Source: Albugo candida (taxonomy: Eukaryota; Oomycota; Peronosporomycetes; Albuginales; Albuginaceae). Taken from it: a stretch of DNA of 64,000 bases. The stretch spans positions 558,001-622,000 of the forward strand of contig CAJNAR010000146.1 of NCBI GenBank assembly GCA_905220665.1, given 5' to 3'. Position 1 is the stretch's first letter, and each line of letters opens with the position of its first letter. A model generated the notes under the pieces. That model did no database searches and was not told the DNA's origin. It saw only the letters and a list, made by a program, of their open reading frames with translations. Positions 9,035-20,896 of this stretch are shown here, in pieces. The position numbers were made by a program, and so were the translations under genes.

Positions 9035-11253
9035 CTAATTCAGAACAAACATTCCGTCCCCGCAGAATTTATCTTCCTTCCATCTCCCTTCCAATAATGT
9101 TCCATCCGGATATGTTATTCTACCATCTCCATGACGACAATCATTTTTCCATTCGCCGTTATACACAGCGCCTGAAGCGTACGTGCAGACCCCGCGTCCG
9201 CAGCGTACCCCGCCAACCCATTTCCCTTCATACCGATCTCGTGTCCGAGCATATTGACACACACCAAATCCGTTTCGCTTGCTATTTCTCCATTCACCCT
9301 TATATATGGTCCCATCAGACAGTGTCGACATTCCCTGCCCTCGCCTTTTCCCGCAATGGAAGCGTCCCGTATAGGTTTCAATGTGGTGTAATGATGTCCC
9401 CTGGCCATGTGGAATACCATTTTCGAACTCTCCGCGGTACTGAAAAGGATCAGGTAACACTTGGTCGTTGTATTTGTGCAAGATACCTTCTGTGAGTACC
9501 AATCTTCCCGACTCCCAATAAGCTTCTAATGAGGAGCCATCCGTGAAGCATACAACGCCTTTTCCATGACGTCTATCGTTCACCCATTCTCCTTCATAAC
9601 TTTGTTCTAAACGTAATGCTGGATTTGTGGAATCGTCATTGAGCTTCTGAGAATACTCTTGCAAGCCAGTATGATGCCGTTGATCCTTGAGCCATTCTCC
9701 GACATACGTGTCACCATTGGAATATTTGATGGAACCATGCCCAGAACGACAATCGGACATCCATTGTCCTTCGTACACATCTCCATTGACGTACGTGCAG
9801 ATTCCTTGGCCATGTCGTTCCATTCTTTCTTTGACGATATCTCCAACATAAACGTCTCCGTTCTCATACTGAATGCTTGATTTAGCCGAAGGAGGACTCA
9901 TCTCTGCGACTCTATCGAAAACGTGGCTACCGTCCACTAGAAACTCAATCTTTTTCACAGCATCTTCGTAGCAATCCGTGGTGCAATTGACTCCACCAAA
10001 CACAAACATTTTGGCATGATCCTCACTGGATACCCACGAATGACCGGTGATAAGAGAAAAATTTGTGTCCTTGCGTGAATTGAGTGATAGTGTGTTCAAA
10101 TTGACCGAAATGGTAATGGCCGCTGAATCAGCATTTCCCTTTGATCTGTGGCTGCCTCCAAATACTAAAATCGTAGTCTCACTCCGGCCAGCAGTCTCGT
10201 TCTTCTCTTGATGTCCTGCAATTTTGGCGGCCGAATAGAAGCATCGACTCGACAAAATAGACGCACAGGGACAATCCCAATGTATTTCAAGCACTGACCA
10301 AGTGTTTCTTGTAAGATCTAGACAATAGATCTCACTCAAAACTTTTGTCTTTGACTGCTGCCCTCCAACCACCAGTACCTTGTCTTGCTGATCGGTGGTC
10401 ACGATGTTATGATTCGCGATTGGAGTCGGACCTCTACCAGTTGGCTACAACAAGAACAATTCATTTTCGGTATTTTCTACAGCGTGCAATCAATTTACCG
10501 TGAGCTGCGTCCAGACAAGTCCTTCGTCGTCTGCTTCAGATTGTATTCCCGAAGAAGTGTTACGATTCGCACGCAAACACCATACATCACTCAGAAAACT
10601 TCCATCCAAACCACGACCTCCGATCATAAGCAATGCATCTTCCTTCAATTGATCATTGGAAAACGAGAAACAGACCGATGCACAAGCATGCCACGCGCGT
10701 TGAGTAGGCCATTCACTGCTGCTGTCAGTGCGATGCAATTTTCTGCATGAAAGGATTTCATTCTCGTATTTGAGCTCGAAAAGCTCGTTGCAGTAACGAG
10801 TAGATGTTTCTGCGTCATCTAATTCACTGATGATTCCACCTCCAAATACGTACACTTTCTCCGCTAAAGCCGCGGCTGAATGCCCAATTCTGCTTTGTAT
10901 AGACCCCGTGATGTCGTATCGCGATATCCACGTCTCATTTTCAAGGTCAAAAAGTGAAAGTGACGAGTTTTCATCGTATTGATCGCGAGGAAAATCTCTA
11001 CCACCAATAACAACAGCTCTAGACCAAATGGTAAGAATCTGCTCTCTTTAACTAAGACCACGTACAAATGCTTGGTAACCCGACAAGTAACAGCTCCTAT
11101 TAGACCGACCGGTTCGTAAGTGTCATTACAGCGTCGGGTTAATGACTTTCTCCGGGAGATCAGACTACTTTTACATCGATGAACCTATCAATTCAAGTCT
11201 GATCCGAGAAACGATACTCTTCATTTCGTTTAGTTTACCTCAAGATGCGTCAT
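9035..11253 (-). CDS. Kelch-repeat plus MORN-repeat protein, about 674 aa
   Basis: Minus-strand exons: 11253-11239 (tentative first exon), 11145-11066, 11018-10499 and 10444-9035. Introns of 47 nt (11065-11019) and 54 nt (10498-10445) restore the frame. The N-terminal half is a kelch propeller (AVVIGGRDF, VYVFGG, ALLMIGGRGLDG, KVLVVGGQQS, ILVFGGSHRS, MFVFGGVNC). The C-terminal half has ten or eleven MORN repeats (YEGQWMSDCRSGHGSIKY, YKGEWRNSKRNGFGVCQY and so on). MORN arrays bind membranes or act as rigid rods, and kelch propellers bind proteins. A structural scaffold at membrane or flagellum is inference. Only the 15-nt first exon and its 93-nt intron are weak. Confidence 0.8.
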
Positions 11254-11322
11254 CACCGCCAGCTATGCTATATTAAGGAAGTCAAGCGACTGATTCCTAA
11301 CGTCGCTAGGAATACAAACGAT

Positions 11323-11567
11323 CTATTCATCTGCGAAAAATATCCGAACAGCAATTTTTTCTCGAAGGCGTGACATCAGATCAAAGATTTCTCGCAGTTG
11401 TGTATCTGGCAATAATTGCGGAGAAAGATATGAACAGTGGTCTCAAATCGTACTTCATTTCACTTACCCTGTGAGCCGCTCGTCGACAAGGACTGCTCCA
11501 TCGTTGCCTGCGTTATTGGAATCGCGACCTCCAGCTGCTGCTTAATTGATCTGTCATAAGAATCCAT
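11323..11567 (-). CDS. Small two-exon protein, 60 aa, unknown
   Basis: Too short and too split to show as one frame. Exon 11567-11468 and exon 11405-11323 are joined across a 62-nt GT-AG intron (GTAAGT donor, CCAG acceptor) to give MDSYDRSIKQQLEVA... ending RIFFADE. The second half (TQLREIFDLMSRLREKI) is a strongly amphipathic helix, suggesting a small subunit that works by coiled-coil contact. I do not recognise a family. It fits tightly between two minus-strand genes: 65 bp from the WD40 gene stop and 69 bp from the proposed kelch-MORN start. It could instead be an alternative 5' end of that gene. Confidence 0.5.
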
Positions 11568-11632
11568 TAGCTTTATCGGACGTGTATTACACTTGACTCA
11601 CTCCAGTATACGAGAAGACTTTGATGCATCTT

Positions 11633-14600
11633 CTACATATTAGATTGATCAACGACCGGAGGAAAGATCAACAACACTCTACCTGATGTAACAGTTGTAA
11701 TATCAGTGCATTCGACTTCTTTGTCCATCGCTGTGTATCCCGTGGTAAATTGGCTCAGTGATACATCAACAGGTACCGCTGTCTGTGAGACTCTCAACAT
11801 TGCATCTGACAGCGTGTTGGCACATATCTCTGCATCGGACACTCTATCAGTGCATGTGTGCTCGGTTTCATTTGCGTTCGGTGAAGAAATTGCTTGTGAT
11901 CGATTGATATTCGAAGGAGCCACTATGGAGGGAAGAGATCCAACAGCTTCATTTACGCATGTCACTGTCTGATTGGAAAAGGCATTCTCTTCAGTGTACC
12001 CAGAAGTAAATACGCTCAGCGAACTCTCCATCATTGATTTTTCATTACGATATGAAGCTAACGGCAAAGCGGAATTCAAGTTTGTATATCCGACCGTGAA
12101 GGCGCTAATGGAAACATCTACTGGAAGAGAATCAAGACTTTGTCGGGTACGAATTGACGTTCCAAGATCGGAGAACGTCGGAGTTCCAGTATACCCTGCT
12201 GTATACAGACTCAGCGACACATTGGTAGAAGACAAGTCGAGCTTCCTAATCGATCGGTTGATACTCGAATTTTCTGTAAAGTACTGCTCGACAACCTCCT
12301 CATTTACTTGAGAATTTGGAGCTTGATAAAAGTTTGTGTTTCTGTATGTTTCTCCACTTGAGAGCTGATTATCAACTTGTGATGTGCTTTCCTCATCGGA
12401 ATTTTCATTCTGATCGGAATCGTCATCGCTGTTGGAATAGTCTTCCTTCAGATCGGTAGCGTCGCTCAACACATGAGGCTTCTCGAGGATTGGTCTGCGC
12501 ATGATAGTCTCATCGAATGACTCTTTTACCGATGGGTTAATCACCTTTCTGGCTTCAATCGATTCCAACAGCTCACTTGGTAAAGAATCCTCATATTTTT
12601 TCTTGGAATAACTCGTAATTGAATGCAACAAAGTTTGCTGATTCGCTTTACATGGAGCTGCTAACTTTTCAAGAGATTCGAATGTTCTATTACTGCTTGG
12701 TCGATCGCACACTGTAGCATTCAAATGTGAAGATCCCTCCGTTGAGAGTGATTCTACAGGATTGAGCTCAACAGATAGATTCACAAATTCTACGCGCTTT
12801 TCACGGCTATTTCCTGTCAATGAATGGGTCGGGGATGGCTTCGATATTTTTTCCGTTGAAACTTCTATTTGTTTCAATTTCAAAAGTCCCAATTGACTGA
12901 GTCTCGAGTTCATAGCAGCCACTGCGTTTGCTGTCTCCATTTGACGCTTTCTCCTTTCCAATTGATCACGCTCCAGTGCTAGCGATGTGGACAAAACGTT
13001 CGTGCTTTTTACCGCTCTATTGGTTCCCATCAAGTCTGATTTCGCTGGAAGGCTCGAAATCGGGATCAATTTATCGTCAACTCTTACATATGGTCTATCT
13101 ACTTGCATCTGTGCTTTGTCCTTTGTCGCCATTTTCTCTGCTTTTGTTGTTTCGGAGAATCCCACAAGATCACCGTTTTGGCCCTTCGAATTCTCAAATC
13201 CTCTCTCGTAACAGACAGCTCCATCGTCAGTTGTATATTCCTTGGAAATCATCTCCATATTGCTGACAAGCGGGAACCTGTCTTCCGCTATGTTAGTATC
13301 TTTCGCATTCGAATCTGTTGGATGTGCTCTAATTGTACCGTGCAGATTTCTCAAAAGATCTTCTCTCATTTTACCTAAAAGCCCGGATTTTGCATTTTGC
13401 ATCAATTCTTCGAATTCATTCTTTGTCGATGACGGCGCCGGTGGTGCTGTAGCATCATTTTGCCCCGGATTGATCGCGTGTGGTATGGCTCTTTTGGCTC
13501 GAGGAAGAGTGGTCAGATCTCCATCAGGATCGTTTCCTCCAGTTGCCTTCAGTCGAGGAAGCCTCGATCGAATCGACTGCTGGAGATACTGAGACAAACG
13601 CCACACGAAGATGCATCCGTCGCTGCTGCTCGACACCAGTCTTCGACCATCTGGAAGGAACTGAAGACCTGTAATCTCCCCGTCGTGACCACCCGCTTCT
13701 GCGAGAACATTTCCAGTGGTTATCTCTACAATTTGAACGTATGGGTGAGCCGAAGATCCGCTCAAAGCCACGCAATAGTTGGCAGGACATATGGCGAATC
13801 GATTCTGCTCGCCAACAAAAACAGCTTTCGTTTGTTTGATCGTGCTGGAAGGTTCCAGATAGTGAAAAGCGAGCTTCTCGCTGCAACAAGTAACCACATG
13901 TACGTTATCGTTCATCAGGTGCATATCTCGAAGGGGTCCGCCGTGCATCGCAATCGAGTTGTACGGCTGAATTTCCAGTTTGGTGTTGTGATCTCCACGT
14001 TTCAAGTCTGAGAGAACAACCTTATTGTCTGAGCTACTTGTGATCAACCGCATGGTTTCTGCAATTACTTCTAGGCCTTTGATGGCGCTGCCGGTAGGCT
14101 TTCCAGTACCAATGGCAATGTAGGAGTTTTGAGCGTCAAAAATGCAAGCCCGATGGTCTTTTCCTCCCGAGGCGAGTAAATCTGACGTATACGATGAATT
14201 TCCATGACTGTAATTGAGACAAAGAACTTCAGAGGAGTGAGCTGCCATCTTTTGTATGATATCTGCTTGTGAGACGTCGAAAATAGCGATTTTTCCTCGA
14301 GTATCACCCGCAGCAACTTGTGTACCATCTGGTCTTATCGCGAGAGTGCGAAAGCATGGCATCTTCCACGTGCCATCCGATACATATTGTGGCGGATTTC
14401 TCTCATCTTCGGCCTCGTAGTACACTACCCGAAGCATCTCTTGGCTGTACGGACACTTGTACTTGCTATTACACCATTCAATCCCCTTCTTTAGCGACTT
14501 GTGAAGCTCAAGATGCCAAAAGCGCATCGTGTTGTCCTCAGAGCATGATACAAAAGTGCAATTTGGCAGTGAATTTATACTCGTTTGATTTGAAATATCA

Positions 14601-15883
14601 GTCGCTTGATGCTCATAGATCATTCTTCCTCTCGGGCTAACGCCAATCGCACGGCCGTGAGCTCGAAGATCGGTAATGCGACCACTATGAAAGACAAAAG
14701 AGCGATACAATGCAATGTTTTCAAGATCGGAAATCTGATACACGAACAAAAATCGATTACTGTAAAGAACGACAGCGTGACATCCCGTCACCACTACGGC
14801 TGTTACCAATGGGTATCTGTGTGGATGCTCAGGTACCAGCGATTTTTTCGATTCGATGTAGGGCTCATTTGCCTTCCCAAATGCTGGAGGAAATGGTAAT
14901 GTCCCTCGATAAGCCAAAGTGGATGGATCAAATAAGCGTACAACTGACGATGCCCCACCGACAATCACATACGCTTCGCTTGCGGCAACGGAGAACCCCT
15001 TTGAGCTTTCGAGTGATACAATCCTTTCCAGTGCTCCGCCAATTCCGAAAGCACACAGTACTCCGTCTGATGTGAGAGCATACACTTTTCCATCATTTTC
15101 TCCAAAACCACACGTTACACTGGTAAATGTAGATTCTTCCTTGGCCGACATATTAGCTTTACGATGTCGAAGCTCTGGTACTGTCTTGACGCTTTTTCCT
15201 GTCATCTGAAAGTGATTCGCTTCCATACACCAAAACTATCGGAGTGATACAGTCAACTCATACAGTCGACAATGAAAACAATAAATACATACTCGCACAT
15301 GTTGCTCGCCAACTGTGACAAAATAATTGCCACGATTGCTAAAGTCAATTCCGAATACGCGCTCGTGAACTTCAGCAGCTCCAATGGGATTCTTCGAATC
15401 ATTTCCAATTTTCCATACGTACATGAGATGATCTTTTTCGACTCCTACTGAGACCACATACGAGTTGTCATGACTGAAAGCCATGCACACAACTCGATAG
15501 CTCTCGAGACGAAACTCAGCATAAAGCTCCCCCATCTCGAAATCCCAAACTGTTATCGCACAAGTATCCCCGTACTCACTAATAGCGAGATACTTTCCAT
15601 CAGGAGAGAAGACGACACTGGTGATGGATTGCTCTACGCGATAGTAGCGTATTTGTCGATTCCTTCGAAGGTTATAGATGACAACAATACACCCTGCGAC
15701 GTATGCGATCTCTCCTGTTCGCCGGTTAACACTTATCATATTATTACTGCGTGCAGTGATGCCCAAAACGCGCTCTAATGTGAGATGGCATTGCATCTCC
15801 GTCTGATTGTCGGCATCCGAACTCTCATTTTGTCGACATGGTAGCTTTTCTGAAGATGAAGCGACATGGTTCGAAAGTGTCAT
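11633..15883 (-). CDS. WDR62/MAPKBP1-like WD40 protein, 1397 aa
   Basis: Exons 15883-15293 and 15235-11633, joined over a 57-nt GT-AG intron; splicing restores the propeller strand HVRFWCMEANHF. The N-terminus matches the WDR62/MAPKBP1 family closely: LERVLGITARSNNM, AGCIVVIYNLRRNRQ, VVFSPDGKYLAISEYGDT, YVVSVGVEKD. About a dozen WD repeats follow (FVSCSEDNTMRFWHLEL, LLASGGKDHRACIFDAQ, LVSSSSDGCIFVWRL). Animal relatives are JNK scaffolds at spindle poles and centrosomes. The C-terminal half is low-complexity, with an acidic stretch and four copies of an S-x-[FY]-T-x-G-Y-T motif. Tandem upstream of the 60-aa gene, and divergent from the SH3-like gene. Confidence 0.88.
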
Positions 15884-16363
15884 GTAAAAATTATATATGA
15901 CGATATCAATGGCTCATGAATCGATTCATTGCGTCGTTTGAGATATCAGTTACCACTGTGATTATGACAATCAGAACGGAAGAAATGGTTTTCTGTGGGC
16001 AGCAACGTGCGTGGAAGCGCTGCGAGCGGTAGGTGTAATTCATCGCGCTGTTGATGACGCAATATCCCTTTAGTTGTGTGATACATTGCCTGAGTCGACG
16101 ACACTGTCTGCTACAATGGAAGCGAATCGATCGACGAAATAGCCTTTCATCTCAGCTAGAACACTCTAAATTGAATAACGAATAAATACACTGTATGAGA
16201 AACTTTTCGGATTCTTTACGCTACGAACTATTCGATAATCGTCAAAGCGGCTTTGCGGCATTATAGTAGAGCTCCACTATCTTTACTCGAATTCATCTTT
16301 CGCAATACAAATTCCTAATGTTTTTCGGCTGTTAACGGTACTTAGTTTTAGGTACGATAAAGC
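15884..16363. promoter_or_regulatory. Divergent intergenic region, WD40 gene (-) and SH3-like gene (+)
   Basis: 480 bp between the two start codons. AT-rich with no supportable ORF; presumed bidirectional promoter. No repeats or RNA gene seen. Confidence 0.4.
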
Positions 16364-19300
16364 ATGCGATGGTATTCTCTCCATCCTAGCTTGCCGGCGA
16401 AAGCGGTATTACGTATTCGAAGCTCACCCAGCAGTGATGCAGCAGTTTGTGGTCGTGTCTCCAAAGGAAAAGCGCTTATGGTGGCAAAGAGCGATACTCA
16501 TAGGTCCAATTGGTTTCACGTAAAATTTCCGTCAGAACACAATGCAATGGAATATGTGGAAGGGTACGTAATGGCTTCTTTACCGGACGGAACCAACTTA
16601 CTAGTCCCTTGGGAAGAAGCAGGTACAGCCTGCGAATCATTTCTCACGCTTTGATTTATTGATTTTCTATCAACAGGCTTTCTGGAGTGTGTACGAGTTT
16701 ATGATCCCAATGTTCTTGTCCACGGGGACCCTTCCTCCAGCGATAATACCATGGGAAGTATCGGGGATGAAAATGGAAATCAATTCCCTTTTGGGGTTTT
16801 GACTGTCGATGGCCCATTCGTTCGAATTTTTCATGATATTTATGAGAGTTGCTGGATTGACTCGAGGCATTGTGAGACAATATGCAAAAGGATGCATCAC
16901 AGAGACTGCCAAAGTATGAATAATACCGACTTCATATTCGTATCGATTTTTATATCAACTCTAATATGTTATGGTAGCGCCCCATGCATTTTACTTATTG
17001 AATCCTGAGCTCCCAAATGAAGCACAAGTGGCGGTACGCGACTTCTCCGCTAAAGAAGCAGATTGTGTCGGCAGGTTGGAACATGGACAGATTGTCGAGG
17101 TACATTACAAAAGCGAGAATTGGCTACAAATGTGTATGTCGAAATCACAGACTTTTTGGTTAATGGAACGGACTGATACAGTGCAGTTACTGGTCGAAGC
17201 TCAGGATCATCGATCCCCTCAGTGCGATTTGATCAGCATGGAGGACAAATGGAGTCATCCGCAATCAGAACCGAGTCAAAGTGATACAGTCGTGAGTATG
17301 TCAGAGATCGAAAATGCTGTCGATGATACCACAAAAAGTATCACGCCTCTGAAGTGCAAGCAACAACTCACGGAAAGTGGCAAAGAAGAGTGCGAAAAGG
17401 CGGAGGACGCGTCCAACGAAAATGAATTGCGGGAAAGTGAACCGAACAACGTACAAACACAGTCGAACGCGGTCGACGATGCAAGGAGCGATTCAATGCA
17501 TACCACGATTTGCTGTGCTGTGGTAGAGGAGGTGACTCATGAGAGTCCATCTGAGGGTGGGGAAAATTGTGATCAATGCGAAATGGACGACCTTGAATCA
17601 GTTATCGATGATCAAGCCACACCTAACAACGTGGAACGTGGAGAAATCGACGAAGAAGATGAAGATTTGATGGAGCAAATTCACGAAATGGAAGTATCTA
17701 TCAATGAAATCGAAATTGATTTATCTCAGAGTGATGATGACATCAATATGGATGGTGATGAATCCGTTGAGGCATCAGGGGGCAATGAGTTGACTAAAGC
17801 TGATGAGAAACCAGACAATTCTCACAATCTCAACGTTACAAATGAACAGAATGCTTCCGTTTGGGATTGGGATGAACGGCCACTCACGGGAACGAAAGCT
17901 ATGTACGGTGCCGATCTACCCGCAGAAGCACATGACACCCAGGGTGTAGAGGATGATACAAATACACTTGGAAATGACGGATGTCCGAAATCTACGATTG
18001 GAAGCACTTTAGCAGTGAAAGCCATCATCCGATCAATTGAATACTGTACAGAAGAAGCGTCCACGTCAACGACTAGTCCGTCATCGAGCTTGCTCTTACC
18101 TGTACTTTCCGAAAGAGAGTATTCTCCGCATTCTGTATTCCATGATTCTTCAATACCACAAGTGATGGTGGAGACCGCCGAGGAATGCATTGGGACAGCT
18201 CAACAGAATATTGTGTCAAGCAGTTTGGATATTCAGACAATAGCAGAAGCTTGTGAAAATGCACAACCGAGTCGCGTGGATGAAAGTGTACCCAATGCAA
18301 ATGCTACGTCTGAAAAGAGCAATGAAAGCGTCACGATACCACAGACCGAACATGAGCTTGAATGTCAGTACGGCAGAACTGATCTCTCTCTGAGCTTGGA
18401 TGCCCACAAAGTCCATTCTGACACGGCTAAAGGCATAGAACATCCGCTCAAGTTGCAAGTATCCACACCAGCGGAATCTGACGAGCCTGTTCCGGCTCAT
18501 TCACAAGACTGCCATGCGGCATCAAAGATGGAAGAGGTCGAGGTGAATCGAACCTCAGTTCCCGAATTCCAGGACCAAGTTCTGGATCAAACGTGTGAGC
18601 TCAAACCTGGAAGGGATACTGATAAGATATTGGGGGATCCCGAGACCGAACGTGACGGAGCACAACATGAAAATACATCCAATTCGAAAAAAGTAGAAGG
18701 TTCCACGTATGCTTTAGCGCAATATTCCCAAGAATTAGATGAATCAGGCGAGACGACCGAAGATGAGGCTTGGATGCAGAATATAACCGACGATGAAATT
18801 CCTCTTCTCGAAGAGGATTTACAGTCTATTGAAAGCATCAAATCTGCTGCATCTGCTCCATTCCAAAACGACTTGAGGGCTACTCAGGAAGACGTAGAAC
18901 ATGTGGATACAGCAATCGGGGATATATCCATAGAGGAGGAGGGACCACTTCCAAAAGCGTTGGATGCAGCGCAGGTAACAAATCAGCTGCGGGGTCTTGA
19001 CTATCTGAAACAGTATGGCGTCAAAGAATTCTGTCACGAACGTCTCAATCTTTTAGGCAAAAACACAAATCACGAAGCATTCCAAGCAGCGCAAGCTGTT
19101 ATAAATGCAACAACCGGTGATGATTTACTCGAACAGATGGATACCATGGAAGCAGATTCGTACACCTCTCCAGTTAAAAATCTGTTCTTTCCACCTAATG
19201 TCGACCATGTCGTCCCTTACTCGGCCGATGCGTTACTGGACGTGCTTTACTCACGCGTGTCGAAAGAACCTATCGTAACAGCAAAGAATGGTAGAAATCC

Positions 19301-20150
19301 ACAATTTTGTCATTCCGATACCCCCACTCGAAAATCCGCATTTCAGAAGTTGATGAAAAGAAAAAAGGAGCAATGGTCTCGCGAACACGAGTCTGAGACG
19401 GCAGATTCGGGTCGGAGTGTGTTTCACATGATTATGGATGACGCAGATCCAATCGACTTACTGAAGGCGGAGTGTGATGGAGTTGATGTCCTAATGAAGG
19501 ACGATTTCTCGCTACTTCGATCATTCGAGTATCATAAGCCAAAAACCACAAAGAATCGAGTTCAAGAGCTACAGAAAGAACGATCAGATGTTTGTCGTCC
19601 GACCTCATTCTCCTCGCCCGACATGAAGACTCTATTGAGATCAAAGACGCTCAAGCGTGCAGCATGTGCCATTTCCAAAACACCGCCTTTGAGCGGGAAA
19701 TCAAATAAATCGAAGATTGATCCTTTGGACGATTCAAGCACAGGACGCAATACTCTATCACTAAATCAACGCCTTTGGGCAGATCTTCCAAAGAAACCTG
19801 CAAGCACATCCTCTCTTCAAGCGGAGCGTCCACCTGCTGCTTCAAGCTCCAATCCTCACTATAAATATTCAGCTTCCGTATCCTCAGCGACATCGTTGAT
19901 GTCGGAACGATGCAAAAACATCTTGATGAAAAGAGCAAATACCGCCGAGCACCTCCAGGCTGGCTCCGGTACGCTTCGTCGGAGCTTTTTACAAAAACCG
20001 AGTGCGACATCATCATTGAGGACCTTGAGGTCAGAAAGTCAAATGGATCAAGGATATGCTCGCTTGAGTCTCCCATCTCGATCCAAGCTAGAACTCGCAC
20101 GATCGTCTGCTGTGGCCAATGTTACACGCTTCAATGTATCCAAACGCTAA
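16364..20150 (+). CDS. Large acidic protein with N-terminal SH3-like domains, 1222 aa
   Basis: Exons 16364-16622, 16677-16913 and 16978-20150. Both introns (54 and 64 nt) are GT-AG and phase 1. Each of the first two exons, and the start of the third, carries a bacterial-SH3-like unit: LRIRSSPSSDAAVCGRVSKG with NWFHVKF, then PFVRIFHDIYESCWI, then AFYLLNPELP...GRLEHGQIVEVHY with NWLQM. The remaining ~950 residues are Ser/Glu/Asp-rich and mostly disordered, with a short helical block near LDYLKQYGVKEFCHERLNLL and a basic Ser-rich tail (ILMKRANTAEHL). No signal peptide or membrane segment. Function unknown. The uniform phase 1 between SH3-like units suggests module duplication. Confidence 0.75.
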
Positions 20151-20896
20151 CTGAAGGACTCAACTAATAGCACGTTCACATCTACCCACACACTCGACTA
20201 TTGTCTCGTGTCAAAAGAGCTGTTTCGCAATGGACGTGTACTCAATCGGTCGCTAATCAAACTCATATTCGAATCAAATCGACGTTTCGTAAGTTTATTG
20301 TTGGCTTTTGTGTGGCATTTCCATGAAATGTGTCCATTTTGCCAATTTTCTCGCTATTTTTGATAATGAAATAAAGTCGCTATACTTTTGACTACGATTA
20401 ATGATCGGTGTTGCTCTTTGTAGTCTGAGGCATTCTATCGAATAAAAGATTTGGATCGAAGAGCCATTGGTTAGAAATATGTGTTGAGCTTGTACTGCAA
20501 CTATCACAAGGAAAATAGCACGTAAGGTTCGAGAAAGCAAGAGCTTTGATCGCGCCGACCGCCCTCAGAAACGATGACGAACGCGCAGAAAAGTAATTGA
20601 TTGACCATTCTTTTAAATCATAAAGTCGAGGACAAAGAAGCACTCAATTTTTGATGAGATACGTATCGCTAGCATTTGCGATTTGATACGAAAAGTCTAG
20701 CTTCATCCACATTGACAAGAAATCACAAAATTGTGTTCCGCTCCCGTGTTTCCATCGGTATGTATTTATCTCGAGCCACAGCTGGTCAATAACTTAATTG
20801 TGAAGTACCAATATGCTCTCAGACAATCGAAATCGACAAGCATGGATAAGCTGAGATTTAATTGTGCGGATTCAAGCGGTATTTCACTTTGTACGG
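20151..20896. other. Convergent intergenic region, 746 bp
   Basis: Lies between two converging genes. Minus-strand frames at 20295-20540 and 20398-20643 are open for about 80 codons each but start only at TTG/GTG. A spliced small gene reading from an ATG near 20720 (donor GTATCT, acceptor AAAAG) is conceivable. I recognise no family, so I do not call a gene. Confidence 0.35.

Noticed and set aside
20295..20643. Minus-strand frames between the SH3-like gene and CFAP69, one with a signal-peptide-like start
   Set aside because: They begin at TTG/GTG, and spliced versions gave no recognisable protein.
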